Shown here piece by piece: positions 1 to 6,623 of a stretch of 8,958 bases of DNA. The stretch covers positions 1 to 8,958 of the forward strand of contig JBMOHS010000163.1 of NCBI GenBank assembly GCA_049317725.1, written 5' to 3'. Made by a program: the position numbers and the translations under genes. Below the pieces are notes generated by a model. It was not told the origin of the DNA. It ran no database searches and was given only the letters and a program-made list of their open reading frames with translations. This stretch comes from CAIOZW01 sp049317725. GTDB lineage: Bacteria; Acidobacteriota; Blastocatellia; RBC074. Each line of letters begins with the position of its first letter. Positions within the stretch are counted from its first letter, which is position 1.

Positions 1-2
1 GG

Positions 3-608
3 ACAAGACGGAGGAGCTGGGCCGCGAGACTGGCGCTCCTCCTGACGGGAAGTTTAGCTTGGTCGATGATCGGTGGCGCGTCCCGGTCAGTGGCCAGTCC
101 CCGAACGGTGATCTCCCCGCGGGAGACGGCCGAGCGGTCCGCTCCCCAATCCCCTTCCCGAAAGCGTCCCGTCGCGCGCCCCAAAGCGACCCCGACGCCG
201 ACGCCTCCCCCCAGCATGCGCCCGCAAGCCGCAGAGGTTGCGGAACAGATCGCACGGCTCTCCCGCTTCGTCTTTCTCTACGGCAAGATTGTCAATGGAT
301 TGGAAGTAGCCGAGGAGCAGGCTCGACTGGAGAAGCCCTCTCCCGAGGTGGCCGCGAGTACCAATCGCACCAGGGAGGCACTCGTCCAGAAGATCGCCGA
401 ACTCGACGAGGGGGTCTCGTCCCTGATGGGGCGGTTTCAGGCCGATCTCCAACTGCAAGTGCAGTATCTTCGACTCGCCAAGGCTGGCGACGCCTTGAAG
501 GAGGCCTCGCAACTGGCTTCGGCAGGACAGTTTCACGAAGCGGGGATCTCGCTGACCGTCGCCATTGAGCGATTGACCGACACGATCATGACCATGAAAC
601 TGCCCTGA
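3..608 (+). CDS. Hypothetical exported or membrane-anchored protein with proline-rich linker and helical domain (5' end outside window)
   Basis: I do not recognise this protein. The frame is open from the left edge to a TGA at 606-608, giving 201 visible residues. An in-frame ATG at 66 exists, but the codons before it encode a hydrophobic stretch (ARLALLLTGSLAW) preceded by arginines, which resembles a signal peptide or membrane anchor, so I favour a start upstream of the window. Numbering from the ATG at 66, residues about 28-51 are rich in Pro, Thr, Lys and Arg (ending TPTPTPPPS). Residues about 53-178 are rich in Ala, Glu, Leu and Gln without internal prolines except near 91-93, and should be mostly alpha-helical or coiled coil. 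The last part (DALKEASQLASAGQFHEA) faintly resembles a TPR-like helix pair. Only a weak ribosome site (GGAAG at 48-52) precedes the ATG at 66. The gene converges on the thioredoxin-like gene 30 bases away. The coding frame is well supported; the start and function are not. Confidence 0.7.
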   Translation, partial: TRRRSWAARLALLLTGSLAWSMIGGASRSVASPRTVISPRETAERSAPQSPSRKRPVARPKATPTPTPPPSMRPQAAEVAEQIARLSRFVFLYGKIVNGLEVAEEQARLEKPSPEVAASTNRTREALVQKIAELDEGVSSLMGRFQADLQLQVQYLRLAKAGDALKEASQLASAGQFHEAGISLTVAIERLTDTIMTMKLP

Positions 609-617
609 TCCCAGGGC
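602..617. terminator. Possible weak hairpin between convergent genes
   Basis: GCCCTG (602-607), loop ATCC, and CAGGGC (612-617) form a perfect 6-bp stem with a 4-base loop. It overlaps the stop codon of the plus-strand gene and lies 21 bases past the stop of the minus-strand thioredoxin-like gene, so it could serve both. There is no proper T-tract on either side (only AGTTT on the minus strand), so an intrinsic terminator is only a weak inference. Confidence 0.25.
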
Positions 618-638
618 GAGGTGGACCGATTCCCTGCC

Positions 639-1247
639 CTACTGGGGAGCGCCCGATCCCGACGCCCCGACTTCCATCGCCCCCGCCCCCAATGCGTAGT
701 CGATGACTGCGCGGAGGTGGAGCGGGCTCGTCCGGGGATTGAAGCCGACGAAATGGCGCAGCAGGCGCCCCTGACGATCGAAGACATAGGTCTGGGGGAT
801 GACGTTGCGCCCTTGTGTCAGGTAGTTGGCGATTTCACCTCCGGCAAACCCGATGAGATAGCCCATCTCGAGGGAGTCGACAAACTCGCGGACGCGGGAA
901 CGATCCTTGGACGGATGCTCGGTGGTCAGACCGATCACCCGCAACCCGCGCGGCCCCAGTGAAGCGGCGAGTTCGTTGAGATAAGGAATCTCTTTGCGGC
1001 AGGGACCGCACCAGGTCGCCCAGAGGTTGACCACCAGCACCTCTCCCCGGAAGTCGCGCAACCGCTTGCGGCCGCCGTCGAGGGTGGGAAAGCGGGTCTC
1101 CATCAACGGAAGAGGCGGTTCGACGGGGACAAAAGTCGCGGCGGGTTGCTGAGCCGCTCCGGCTGACCAGAACAAGCAGAGCAGCAGAAGGCTCCTCCAG
1201 ATCATCTGCCAGACCGAAGGGCCCGCTCCCTTCCTGTGTGCGCGCAT
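639..1247 (-). CDS. TlpA/ResA-like periplasmic thioredoxin-fold protein
   Basis: This is a thioredoxin-fold thiol-disulfide oxidoreductase of the TlpA/ResA/AhpC-TSA type, 202 aa with the start chosen here. An N-terminal basic region and hydrophobic core (SLLLLCLFWSAGAA) look like a Sec signal peptide cut near AGAA/QQ, so the enzyme should act outside the cytoplasmic membrane. The active site WCGPC is at residues 79-83 after the usual beta strand VLVVNLWAT. The cis-proline loop is VIPQTYV (Pro about 151). The ATG at 1247 is preferred because AAGGAG at 1255-1260 lies 7 bases upstream. A GTG at 1253 would add two residues but sits only one base from that site. The gene is last in the minus-strand run, immediately after the ABC ATPase stop, suggesting translational coupling. 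TlpA-like proteins usually reduce cytochrome c or other extracytoplasmic disulfides; no maturation partner is adjacent, so the substrate is unknown. The family assignment is firm. Confidence 0.93.
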   Translation of the reverse strand: MRAHRKGAGPSVWQMIWRSLLLLCLFWSAGAAQQPAATFVPVEPPLPLMETRFPTLDGGRKRLRDFRGEVLVVNLWATWCGPCRKEIPYLNELAASLGPRGLRVIGLTTEHPSKDRSRVREFVDSLEMGYLIGFAGGEIANYLTQGRNVIPQTYVFDRQGRLLRHFVGFNPRTSPLHLRAVIDYALGAGAMEVGASGSGAPQ

Positions 1248-1249
1248 GT

Positions 1250-2842
1250 TCACTCTCCTTGGGCTGCTTCTCGGGAAGCGCTCCCGCCCGTCATCAGGAA
1301 TCCAATCTCGTCGAGGCGGAAAGGCGGGGCGGCCAAGTCTGCCTTCTCGACGGGGCCGCTCTCCCCGACGATGGCCCCACCGTACATCACCAGCACCCGG
1401 TCCGCCAACGAGAGGACCTCTTCCAGTTCGGCAGAGACGAGGAGAATGGCGACCCCTCGATCGCGCAGCGCGATCAATTGGCGGTGAATAAACTCGATCG
1501 CCCCGATGTCGACGCCGCGCGTCGGCTGGGCGACGAGCAAGAGGCGGGGGGGCAGCCCGAACTCCCGTCCGATGATCAGCTTCTGTTGATTGCCTCCCGA
1601 GAGGACTCGCGCCGGCAACGACGCATCAGGGGGCCGGACATCGAACTCCCGCAACAACCGGGCGACCCTCTCTCCGATAGCTTGACGATCGAAGACGCCG
1701 AGCCCCGAACGGATGACCGGTCGTCGATGATGAAGGCCGAGGATGGCATTCTCCGTCAGGTCAAAATCGAGCAGCAACCCCCGCCGGTGACGGTCCTCCG
1801 GGATGTGGGCGATCCCCAGTTCCCGTCGTCGACGGGGACTCAACCGGCCCACCTCTTTCCCGAGAAAGCGGATCGAGCCACGATCCTGGCGTGTCAGCCC
1901 GGCGAGCACCTCAACCAGCTCCGTCTGGCCATTCCCCTCGACGCCAGCGATTCCGAGAATCTCGCCCGCGCGGAGGGAGAAGGAGACATCCCGCAGCGCG
2001 GTGCCCAGCCCGAGCCCCTCGACCTCGAGAACGAGTCCATCAGAGGTGGCAGAGGTGGCAGGGGTGGCAGGGGTGGCGGGTCCCTTCTCGACCGTGAGGA
2101 GCACCTCGCGCCCGACCATCAACTGGGCCAGTTCCGCGGCATTAGTCCCGGCTGTCCGCCGTCTCCCGACCACCTGCCCATCCCGCATCACGGTGACCTC
2201 ATCGGAGATGGCGAGGACCTCGTGGAGCTTGTGGGTAATGATGATGATGGTGCGGCCCTGATCCCGCATCGTCCGCAGAATCCGGAAGAAATCATCGACC
2301 TCCGGGGGGCTGAGGACAGCGGTCGGCTCGTCGAGAATGAGGATGCGTGCCCCCCTGTAGAGTGCCTTGACCAACTCGACCCGCTGCTGCTGCCCCACCG
2401 AGAGGGTCTCGACCCGCTGGTCGAGGTCGAGATGGAAGCCGAAATCGGCGCTCAACGCCTCGATCTTCGCGCGGGCTGCTCCGCGGTCCATCCGCCACCA
2501 GCGGCCGGGCTCGGCCCCGAGCATGACGTTCTCCAAGACCGTCATCGGCGGCACAAGCATGAAATGCTGATGGACCATGCCCAGTCCCAGTGCGATGGCG
2601 TCCTCGGGCGTGCGAATCTCCCGCCGTGCCCCATCGATCCAAATCTCCCCTTGATCGGCCTGGTAGAAGCCGTAGAGGATCTTCATGACCGTCGACTTCC
2701 CGGCTCCATTCTCGCCGACGATCGCGTGGATCGAGCGCCCTGGAATCGTCAGGTCGACGTGATCGTTGGCGATCACTCTCCCGAAAGCCTTGGTGATTCC
2801 GCGCAGTTCGATCGATCCTCTTGGCTCCGACTTGACTTCCAT
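1250..2842 (-). CDS. Nucleoside (BMP-type) ABC transporter, two-domain ATP-binding protein
   Basis: This protein would power import of nucleosides or similar sugar-containing solutes from the cytoplasmic face. It is 530 aa with two ATPase domains, like RbsA and the YufO/NupA group. Domain 1 has Walker A GENGAGKST (43-51), a Q-loop in MVHQHFMLVPP typical of the nucleoside group, signature LSVGQQQ (147-153), Walker B LILDEP and H-loop THKLHE. Domain 2 has a Walker A without lysine (GVEGNGQTE, 300-308), signature LSGGNQQ (414-420), and a Walker B with Gln instead of Glu (VAQPTRGVD). This asymmetry is normal for the group, so domain 1 should carry most of the hydrolysis. A linker at 255-267 is encoded by a 9-bp tandem repeat. 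The ATG at 2842 is preferred over a TTG at 2863 because GAGG lies 8 bases upstream and the protein then starts close to the first ABC strand. It lies 53 bases after the binding lipoprotein gene. No permease gene is next to it. Confidence 0.93.
   Translation of the reverse strand: MEVKSEPRGSIELRGITKAFGRVIANDHVDLTIPGRSIHAIVGENGAGKSTVMKILYGFYQADQGEIWIDGARREIRTPEDAIALGLGMVHQHFMLVPPMTVLENVMLGAEPGRWWRMDRGAARAKIEALSADFGFHLDLDQRVETLSVGQQQRVELVKALYRGARILILDEPTAVLSPPEVDDFFRILRTMRDQGRTIIIITHKLHEVLAISDEVTVMRDGQVVGRRRTAGTNAAELAQLMVGREVLLTVEKGPATPATPATSATSDGLVLEVEGLGLGTALRDVSFSLRAGEILGIAGVEGNGQTELVEVLAGLTRQDRGSIRFLGKEVGRLSPRRRRELGIAHIPEDRHRRGLLLDFDLTENAILGLHHRRPVIRSGLGVFDRQAIGERVARLLREFDVRPPDASLPARVLSGGNQQKLIIGREFGLPPRLLLVAQPTRGVDIGAIEFIHRQLIALRDRGVAILLVSAELEEVLSLADRVLVMYGGAIVGESGPVEKADLAAPPFRLDEIGFLMTGGSASREAAQGE
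1255..1260 (-). promoter_or_regulatory. Ribosome binding site deciding the thioredoxin-like start
   Basis: On the minus strand AAGGAG (1260-1255) lies 7 bases before the ATG at 1247 and only one base before an alternative GTG at 1253. The spacing favours the ATG. The site lies inside the last codons of the upstream ABC ATPase gene, whose TGA (1252-1250) falls between the site and the ATG, an arrangement typical of coupled translation. Confidence 0.6.
2041..2076 (-). repeat. Four tandem 9-bp units in the ABC ATPase linker
   Basis: Plus-strand units CAGAGGTGG (twice) then CAGGGGTGG (twice) run head to tail over 36 bases. Read on the coding strand, they encode Ala-Thr-Pro twice, then Ala-Thr-Ser twice, between the two ATPase domains. 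Because the unit is a multiple of three, gain or loss of copies would change linker length without breaking the frame. Confidence 0.9.
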
Positions 2843-2850
2843 TCCTTCGT

Positions 2851-2854
2851 CCTC
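2851..2854 (-). promoter_or_regulatory. Ribosome binding site deciding the ABC ATPase start
   Basis: GAGG on the minus strand (2854-2851), within the purine-rich stretch GGAAGGCGAGGACGAAGGA, ends 8 bases before the ATG at 2842. The in-frame TTG at 2863 has no comparable site upstream, so the ATG is the more likely start. Confidence 0.45.
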
Positions 2855-2895
2855 GCCTTCCAATAGAGTCTTGGTCCATTCACTCGGCAGTGATC

Positions 2896-3984
2896 TTACT
2901 CGGAAGGGCGCGGAGCCGACGCTGGATCTCGCGCCTCCGCCTCCGCCATCGCATCCGTGACCCGCAAGCGGCCCGCAATGATCTCCCGCTTCGCCTCTTC
3001 GACCCGATCGATCACTTCCTGGGGAATCAGGTGGCGATTGAACTCATCGAGCGCATAGTCCACCCCTTGGTTGGCCAAGCCATAGACATGGACGCCTCCC
3101 TGAAAGCGACCCTCGACCTCCTCCTGGACCACTTGGTAGACAGCATTCTCGATCCGCTTGAGCATGCTCGTCAAAATAAAGCCGGGCTTGATCCAGTTCT
3201 GGTTCGAGTCGACGCCGATGGCAAACTTTCCATAGGCCTCGGCCGCATCGAAGACGCCGAGACCGGAATTGCCGGCGGCTTGGAAGATGACATCCGCGCC
3301 CTGCTCGTACTGGGCATTGGCCAGTTCCCGCCCTTTGCTGGGATTGTTCCAGGCGGCATCGGTAATCCCGACATAGTTGCGCAGGATCCGGATCCGCGGA
3401 TTGACGTAGCGGGCGCCCTCTTCATACCCGGTGGCAAACTTGTGGATGAGCGGAATGTCCATGCCTCCGACAAAGCCGAGCACGCCGGTCTGACTCTTCG
3501 AGGCGGCGATCATCCCGACCAGGAATGAACCCTCGTGCTCCTTGAAAAGAAGGCTGGCGACGTTGGGGAGGTTGGTGGCGGAATCGATCAGGACAAAGTG
3601 GAGCTGGGGATAGTCCGCAGCGACCTGCTCGATGATGGGGCCCTGGACAAAGCCGACCCCGGCAATCAGGTGGTAGCCGTACTGGGCAAAGGCACGGAGG
3701 GCCGGCTCGATCGAGGTCGGATCGCCCGGCTCGACGTCGCGCAGCAGGATGGGGAGGGAACGTCGCGCCCGCAGCATGCCTTCGTGGGCGGCGCTGTTGA
3801 AGGAGCGGTCGTCCTTGCCACCGATGTCGAAGACGATCCCGACCCGCGTCCGACCATCCCCCGGCCCATCCGCCGGATCCCGCGTGGTGCAGCCAGCGGC
3901 GCAGAGCAGGAATACCAGCAGCGAAAGCCATCCGCAGCAGCGATTCCTCTTGGGACCTCTTCTGGTTGGTCGTGGCGAAGGCAT
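2896..3984 (-). CDS. BMP/PnrA-family nucleoside-binding lipoprotein of an ABC transporter
   Basis: This is a substrate-binding lipoprotein of the basic membrane protein (BMP, PnrA/TmpC/Med) family, 362 aa, a usual length. The N-terminus has a basic stretch, a hydrophobic core (WLSLLVFLLCAAGC) and a probable lipidated Cys32; the lipobox is slightly atypical (A-A-G-C, with Ala at -3). The mature part starts with the family strand RVGIVFDIGGKDDRSFN (47-63), whose DDxSFN motif is diagnostic. FQAAGNSGLGVFDAA (234-247) and GVDSNQ (257-262) match the other ligand-site segments. In studied members such as Treponema pallidum PnrA, the ligands are purine nucleosides; BmpA/NupN-type relatives bind nucleosides more broadly. 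A ribosome site (AGGAG, 3998-3994) lies 9 bases before the ATG. The gene starts 42 bases after the phosphorylase gene, which suggests pyrimidine nucleosides may be among its ligands. That specificity is inference; the family is clear. Confidence 0.95.
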   Translation of the reverse strand: MPSPRPTRRGPKRNRCCGWLSLLVFLLCAAGCTTRDPADGPGDGRTRVGIVFDIGGKDDRSFNSAAHEGMLRARRSLPILLRDVEPGDPTSIEPALRAFAQYGYHLIAGVGFVQGPIIEQVAADYPQLHFVLIDSATNLPNVASLLFKEHEGSFLVGMIAASKSQTGVLGFVGGMDIPLIHKFATGYEEGARYVNPRIRILRNYVGITDAAWNNPSKGRELANAQYEQGADVIFQAAGNSGLGVFDAAEAYGKFAIGVDSNQNWIKPGFILTSMLKRIENAVYQVVQEEVEGRFQGGVHVYGLANQGVDYALDEFNRHLIPQEVIDRVEEAKREIIAGRLRVTDAMAEAEARDPASAPRPSE

Positions 3985-4026
3985 CGGCGACTTCTCCTCT
4001 CGGCTTGGATCAAGAATAGGGACGTC

Positions 4027-5328
4027 TCAGATCTCGGCGAGGATCAATGGGCGCGGGGCGGGAGGCGACTCCTCGATCTGCCACGCCGCAGAGAGCCTGG
4101 CGATCATCCGATCGAGGGGAGCCGGATCGTTGTACCAGGCAGTGACGAGGGGGTCCCCAGGGCGCACTGGGTCCCCGCGCCGGGCGTGCAACTCCAGTCC
4201 AACCCCAAGATCGATCGGATCCTCCAACCGCGCGCGACCCGCCCCCCAATCCATGACGATGCGGCCAATCCCGGTCGTGTCGAGCCTGGCAACGATCCCC
4301 GGCCGATCTGCACAGATCGTCTGCTGAAACCGCCCGCGTGGCAAGATTCCCGGATCGTCACAGACGCGCGGATCTCCCCCCTGCAGTTCGATCCCCTGCC
4401 GGAACCGCTCGAGTGCCGCGCCGCTCTGCAACACAGACCGGATCTCCTCGCGCGCCGCGTCGAGCCCCGGCCGTGCCCCACTGACCACCAGCATTCGAGC
4501 CGCCAACTCAAGGCAGAGCGCCGCCAGATCTCCCGTCGACTCCCCACGCAAGACCGCCAGTGCCTCGGCCGTCTCGACCCCATTCCCGACCCAATGCCCG
4601 AGCGGCTGATCCATGTCTGTCAGGAGGGCGGTGACGCGCTTGCCCATTCCCTGCCCCACTCGCACCATCAACTCGGCCAGCGCGCGTGCGTCCTCTTCCC
4701 GACGCATGAAGGCCCCATTGCCAGTCTTGACGTCGAGGACGAGCCCGTCGATCCCCTCGGCCAGTTTCTTCGACATGATCGACGCACACATGTAGGGCCG
4801 GAAGGGCACCGTCGCCGTCAGATCACGCAGCGCGTAGAGCTTGCGATCGGCCGGCGCAATCTCCTCCGTCTGTCCAATCAGGCAGAGCCCGCAGCGCGCG
4901 AGGATCGAGCGGAATTGCGCGAGAGAAAGTTGGGTCTGAAAGCCAGGAATCGCTTCGAGCTTATCGAGGGTCCCCCCGGTGTGCGCGAGGGCCCGCCCGG
5001 AGATCATCGGGACGGCGACGCCGCACGCGGCCACCGCCGGGGCCACCACCAGCGAGGTCTTATCTCCCACCCCACCCGTCGAGTGCTTGTCGACCTTCGG
5101 CATCGGCAGGTCGCTCAGGTCGAGCACGATCCCGGAGCGCAGCATCTCCTCAACCAGCGCCAGCGTCTCCTCCTCGGTCAGCCCTCGCAGGAAGCCGGCC
5201 ATGAGCCAAGCGGCCATCTGGTAGTCCGGAATCGTACCCGCGGTATACCCCTGGATCAGCCAGCCAATCTCTGCGGGAGTCAAGGCCCCGCCATCGCGCT
5301 TTCGTTCGATCAGATCCTGGACTCTCAT
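4027..5328 (-). CDS. Pyrimidine-nucleoside phosphorylase / thymidine phosphorylase
   Basis: This cytoplasmic salvage enzyme splits thymidine, uridine or deoxyuridine with phosphate into free base and (deoxy)ribose-1-phosphate. It is 433 aa, about the length of Bacillus pyrimidine-nucleoside phosphorylase. The sequence starts MRVQDLIERKRDG, typical of the family, and carries phosphate-binding KHSTGGVGDKTS (81-92), the family signature SGRALAHTGGTLDKLE (110-125), and base-binding Arg168, Ser183 and Lys187 in LRDLTATV and CASIMSKK. These positions agree with the Geobacillus enzyme as I recall it. KTGNGAFM (201-208) and the C-terminal alpha/beta domain are complete. The frame stays open upstream to 5775, but that part is shadow of ispF. 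The ATG at 5328 fits family N-termini and has GGAGAAG 7 bases upstream. The gene lies 44 bases after ispF and 42 before the nucleoside-binding lipoprotein, linking salvage to uptake. Pdp (broad pyrimidine) and DeoA (thymidine) cannot be separated confidently by reading, so I give no symbol. Confidence 0.95.
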   Translation of the reverse strand: MRVQDLIERKRDGGALTPAEIGWLIQGYTAGTIPDYQMAAWLMAGFLRGLTEEETLALVEEMLRSGIVLDLSDLPMPKVDKHSTGGVGDKTSLVVAPAVAACGVAVPMISGRALAHTGGTLDKLEAIPGFQTQLSLAQFRSILARCGLCLIGQTEEIAPADRKLYALRDLTATVPFRPYMCASIMSKKLAEGIDGLVLDVKTGNGAFMRREEDARALAELMVRVGQGMGKRVTALLTDMDQPLGHWVGNGVETAEALAVLRGESTGDLAALCLELAARMLVVSGARPGLDAAREEIRSVLQSGAALERFRQGIELQGGDPRVCDDPGILPRGRFQQTICADRPGIVARLDTTGIGRIVMDWGAGRARLEDPIDLGVGLELHARRGDPVRPGDPLVTAWYNDPAPLDRMIARLSAAWQIEESPPAPRPLILAEI

Positions 5329-5372
5329 ACGCAGACTTCTCCGATGCTCCCTGACAAGGCGGCAGATGGAAA

Positions 5373-5867
5373 TCAGGCTTGCCTGGAGTCCATGGTCAGC
5401 AGGACGATCGCTTGGGCCCCAATCGCCTCTCCGCGCCCGATCGCGTCGAGCCCCTCGTTGGTCTTGGCCTTGAGGTTGAGCCGGGCCGGATCGATGCCGA
5501 GTGTCTCGGCCAATCGCGCCTGGATCTCGGGCATGAAGGACTGCAACTTCGGTCTCTCGGCGAGGATGGTCGCGTCGATGTTGCCAATCTGGAAGCCACG
5601 CTCCGCGAGCAGCTCGGCGACGTGGCTGAGAAAGACTTGGCTGTTCGCGCCAGCCCAGCGCGGATCCTTGTCCGAGAAGTGTTGCCCGATGTCTCCCAGC
5701 CCAGCCGCTCCAAGCAGCGCGTCGGTGATCGCGTGGCTCAGGCTGTCGCCATCCGAATGGCCAAGCAATCCCCAAGGCGAAGGAATCTCCACTCCGCCCA
5801 GTACCAGCCGGCGGCCCTCGACCAGCCGGTGGATGTCGTACCCAATCCCAACTCGATGTTCAAGCAT
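5373..5867 (-). CDS. ispF: 2-C-methyl-D-erythritol 2,4-cyclodiphosphate synthase
   Basis: IspF converts 4-diphosphocytidyl-methylerythritol 2-phosphate to the cyclodiphosphate with release of CMP, the fifth step of the MEP isoprenoid pathway. The protein is 164 aa, close to the family norm, and normally a homotrimer with active sites between subunits. Metal ligands Asp11 and His13 (GYDIHRL) and His45 (SHAITDALLGAAGLGDIG) are present, as are HSDGD (37-41), the GQHFSDKDP loop, and the C-terminal KTNEGLDAIGRGEAIGA segment. The frame is open upstream to 6017, but the preceding residues are an out-of-frame reading of ispD. The ATG at 5867 gives the standard N-terminus. It overlaps the end of ispD by 8 bases, indicating coupled translation. 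IspF uses the product of IspD after phosphorylation by IspE, which is not in the window. Confidence 0.97.
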   Translation of the reverse strand: MLEHRVGIGYDIHRLVEGRRLVLGGVEIPSPWGLLGHSDGDSLSHAITDALLGAAGLGDIGQHFSDKDPRWAGANSQVFLSHVAELLAERGFQIGNIDATILAERPKLQSFMPEIQARLAETLGIDPARLNLKAKTNEGLDAIGRGEAIGAQAIVLLTMDSRQA

Positions 5868-6597
5868 ACTCTGACGAGAATCGATAAGACGCCGCTTCTT
5901 CCTGCAGGAGTCTCTCGGCCAGCCGCAGATCTTCCGGCGTGGTAATCTTGAGGTTGTGAGACGACCCTTCGACGATGGCGACGGGGACTCCGAGCGCCTC
6001 GACGAGAAGCGCGTCATCGGTGGTCGCGGCGGAAGGAAGGTTGGACTCTCGCGCCACTTGGTTTGCCCGGACGAGAAGCGAATAATGGAAGGCCTGGGGC
6101 GTCTGTGCGCGATAGATCCGGCGGCGATCGAGCGTCCGGACGATCAGACCATCCTCGACCTCCTTGAGGGTGTCGGTCGAGGCCAGCGCCAAGATCGCCG
6201 CCCCGACCTCGCGTGCCCGTTGAACGACCAAGGCGATCTGAGTGGGTGTCACGAGAGGCCGCACCGCGTCGTGCACCGCGACGATCTCGGGAAGCTGCCC
6301 GTCCGGGGACCACTGCGCCGCCGCCTCAAGGGCGTGCCGGATCGAGTCACTCCGCTCTCGCCCACCGGGCACCAACCGCACAGGCTTCGCCAATCCACTG
6401 ACCGCCAACCGCTCCCGCCAACTCTCCAGCGCGGACTCGGGCAACGCCACGATCGTCCCGTCGATCTCTGGGCAGAGATCGAACCGCCGGAGGGTCTGCA
6501 ACAGCACGGGCTCTCCCCCCATCAACAAGAACTGCTTCGGCGTCTCTCCGCCAAAGCGGGAGCCGCTCCCGGCGGCGGGAATGATGGCCACGTTCAT
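5860..6597 (-). CDS. ispD: 2-C-methyl-D-erythritol 4-phosphate cytidylyltransferase
   Basis: IspD joins methylerythritol 4-phosphate to CTP, giving 4-diphosphocytidyl-methylerythritol and pyrophosphate, the third step of the MEP pathway. The protein is 245 aa, slightly longer than E. coli IspD (236 aa). Family motifs appear in order: nucleotide-binding PAAGSGSRFG (7-16) with Arg14 and PKQF with Lys21, GGRERSDSIRHAL (78-90), VHDAVRPLV (108-116), LDRR followed by AQTPQAFHYS (164-173), TTDDALL (192-198), and NLKITTPEDL (215-224) with Lys217. All residues I expect for catalysis are present. The ATG at 6597 has AGGGGA about six bases upstream. It starts 26 bases after the PIN/TRAM gene and overlaps ispF at its end. 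The order yacL-like, ispD, ispF matches Bacillus and many other bacteria. Confidence 0.97.
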   Translation of the reverse strand: MNVAIIPAAGSGSRFGGETPKQFLLMGGEPVLLQTLRRFDLCPEIDGTIVALPESALESWRERLAVSGLAKPVRLVPGGRERSDSIRHALEAAAQWSPDGQLPEIVAVHDAVRPLVTPTQIALVVQRAREVGAAILALASTDTLKEVEDGLIVRTLDRRRIYRAQTPQAFHYSLLVRANQVARESNLPSAATTDDALLVEALGVPVAIVEGSSHNLKITTPEDLRLAERLLQEEAASYRFSSEYA

Positions 6598-6623
6598 GCG
6601 TTCCCCTCTCCAGCCCTCCGCCC

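Noticed and set aside
59..568. Alternative plus-strand frame at the left edge
   Set aside because: Its translation is Arg/Ser/Gly-rich without structure, while the overlapping frame ending at 608 gives a coherent hydrophobic segment, linker and helical domain.
1250..1957. Missing Walker A lysine and Walker B glutamate in the second ATPase domain
   Set aside because: Degenerate second domains with GNGQ/GNGQTE and AQPTRG are the norm in RbsA/YufO-type two-domain ATPases, so this is not a defect or novelty.
1238..2866. A 542-codon plus-strand open frame antisense to the ABC ATPase
   Set aside because: It mirrors the ATPase gene almost exactly, is full of Asp/Pro/Arg/Gln strings, and the opposite strand carries complete Walker and signature motifs.
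5329..5775. N-terminal extension of the phosphorylase (149 extra codons)
   Set aside because: It overlaps ispF in another frame, is rich in Arg and Trp, and the ATG at 5328 has a good ribosome site and yields the standard family N-terminus.
3535..5874. A 779-codon plus-strand open frame antisense to the lipoprotein, phosphorylase and ispF genes
   Set aside because: It is the mirror of three genes with clear family motifs, crosses their boundaries without regard to them, and its translation is compositionally odd and matches nothing. Long antisense frames are expected in GC-rich coding DNA.
5868..6017. N-terminal extension of ispF that would suggest an odd fusion with ispD
   Set aside because: The extra residues are an out-of-frame reading of ispD, which keeps its own frame and complete C-terminus. 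This is overlap, not a fusion.
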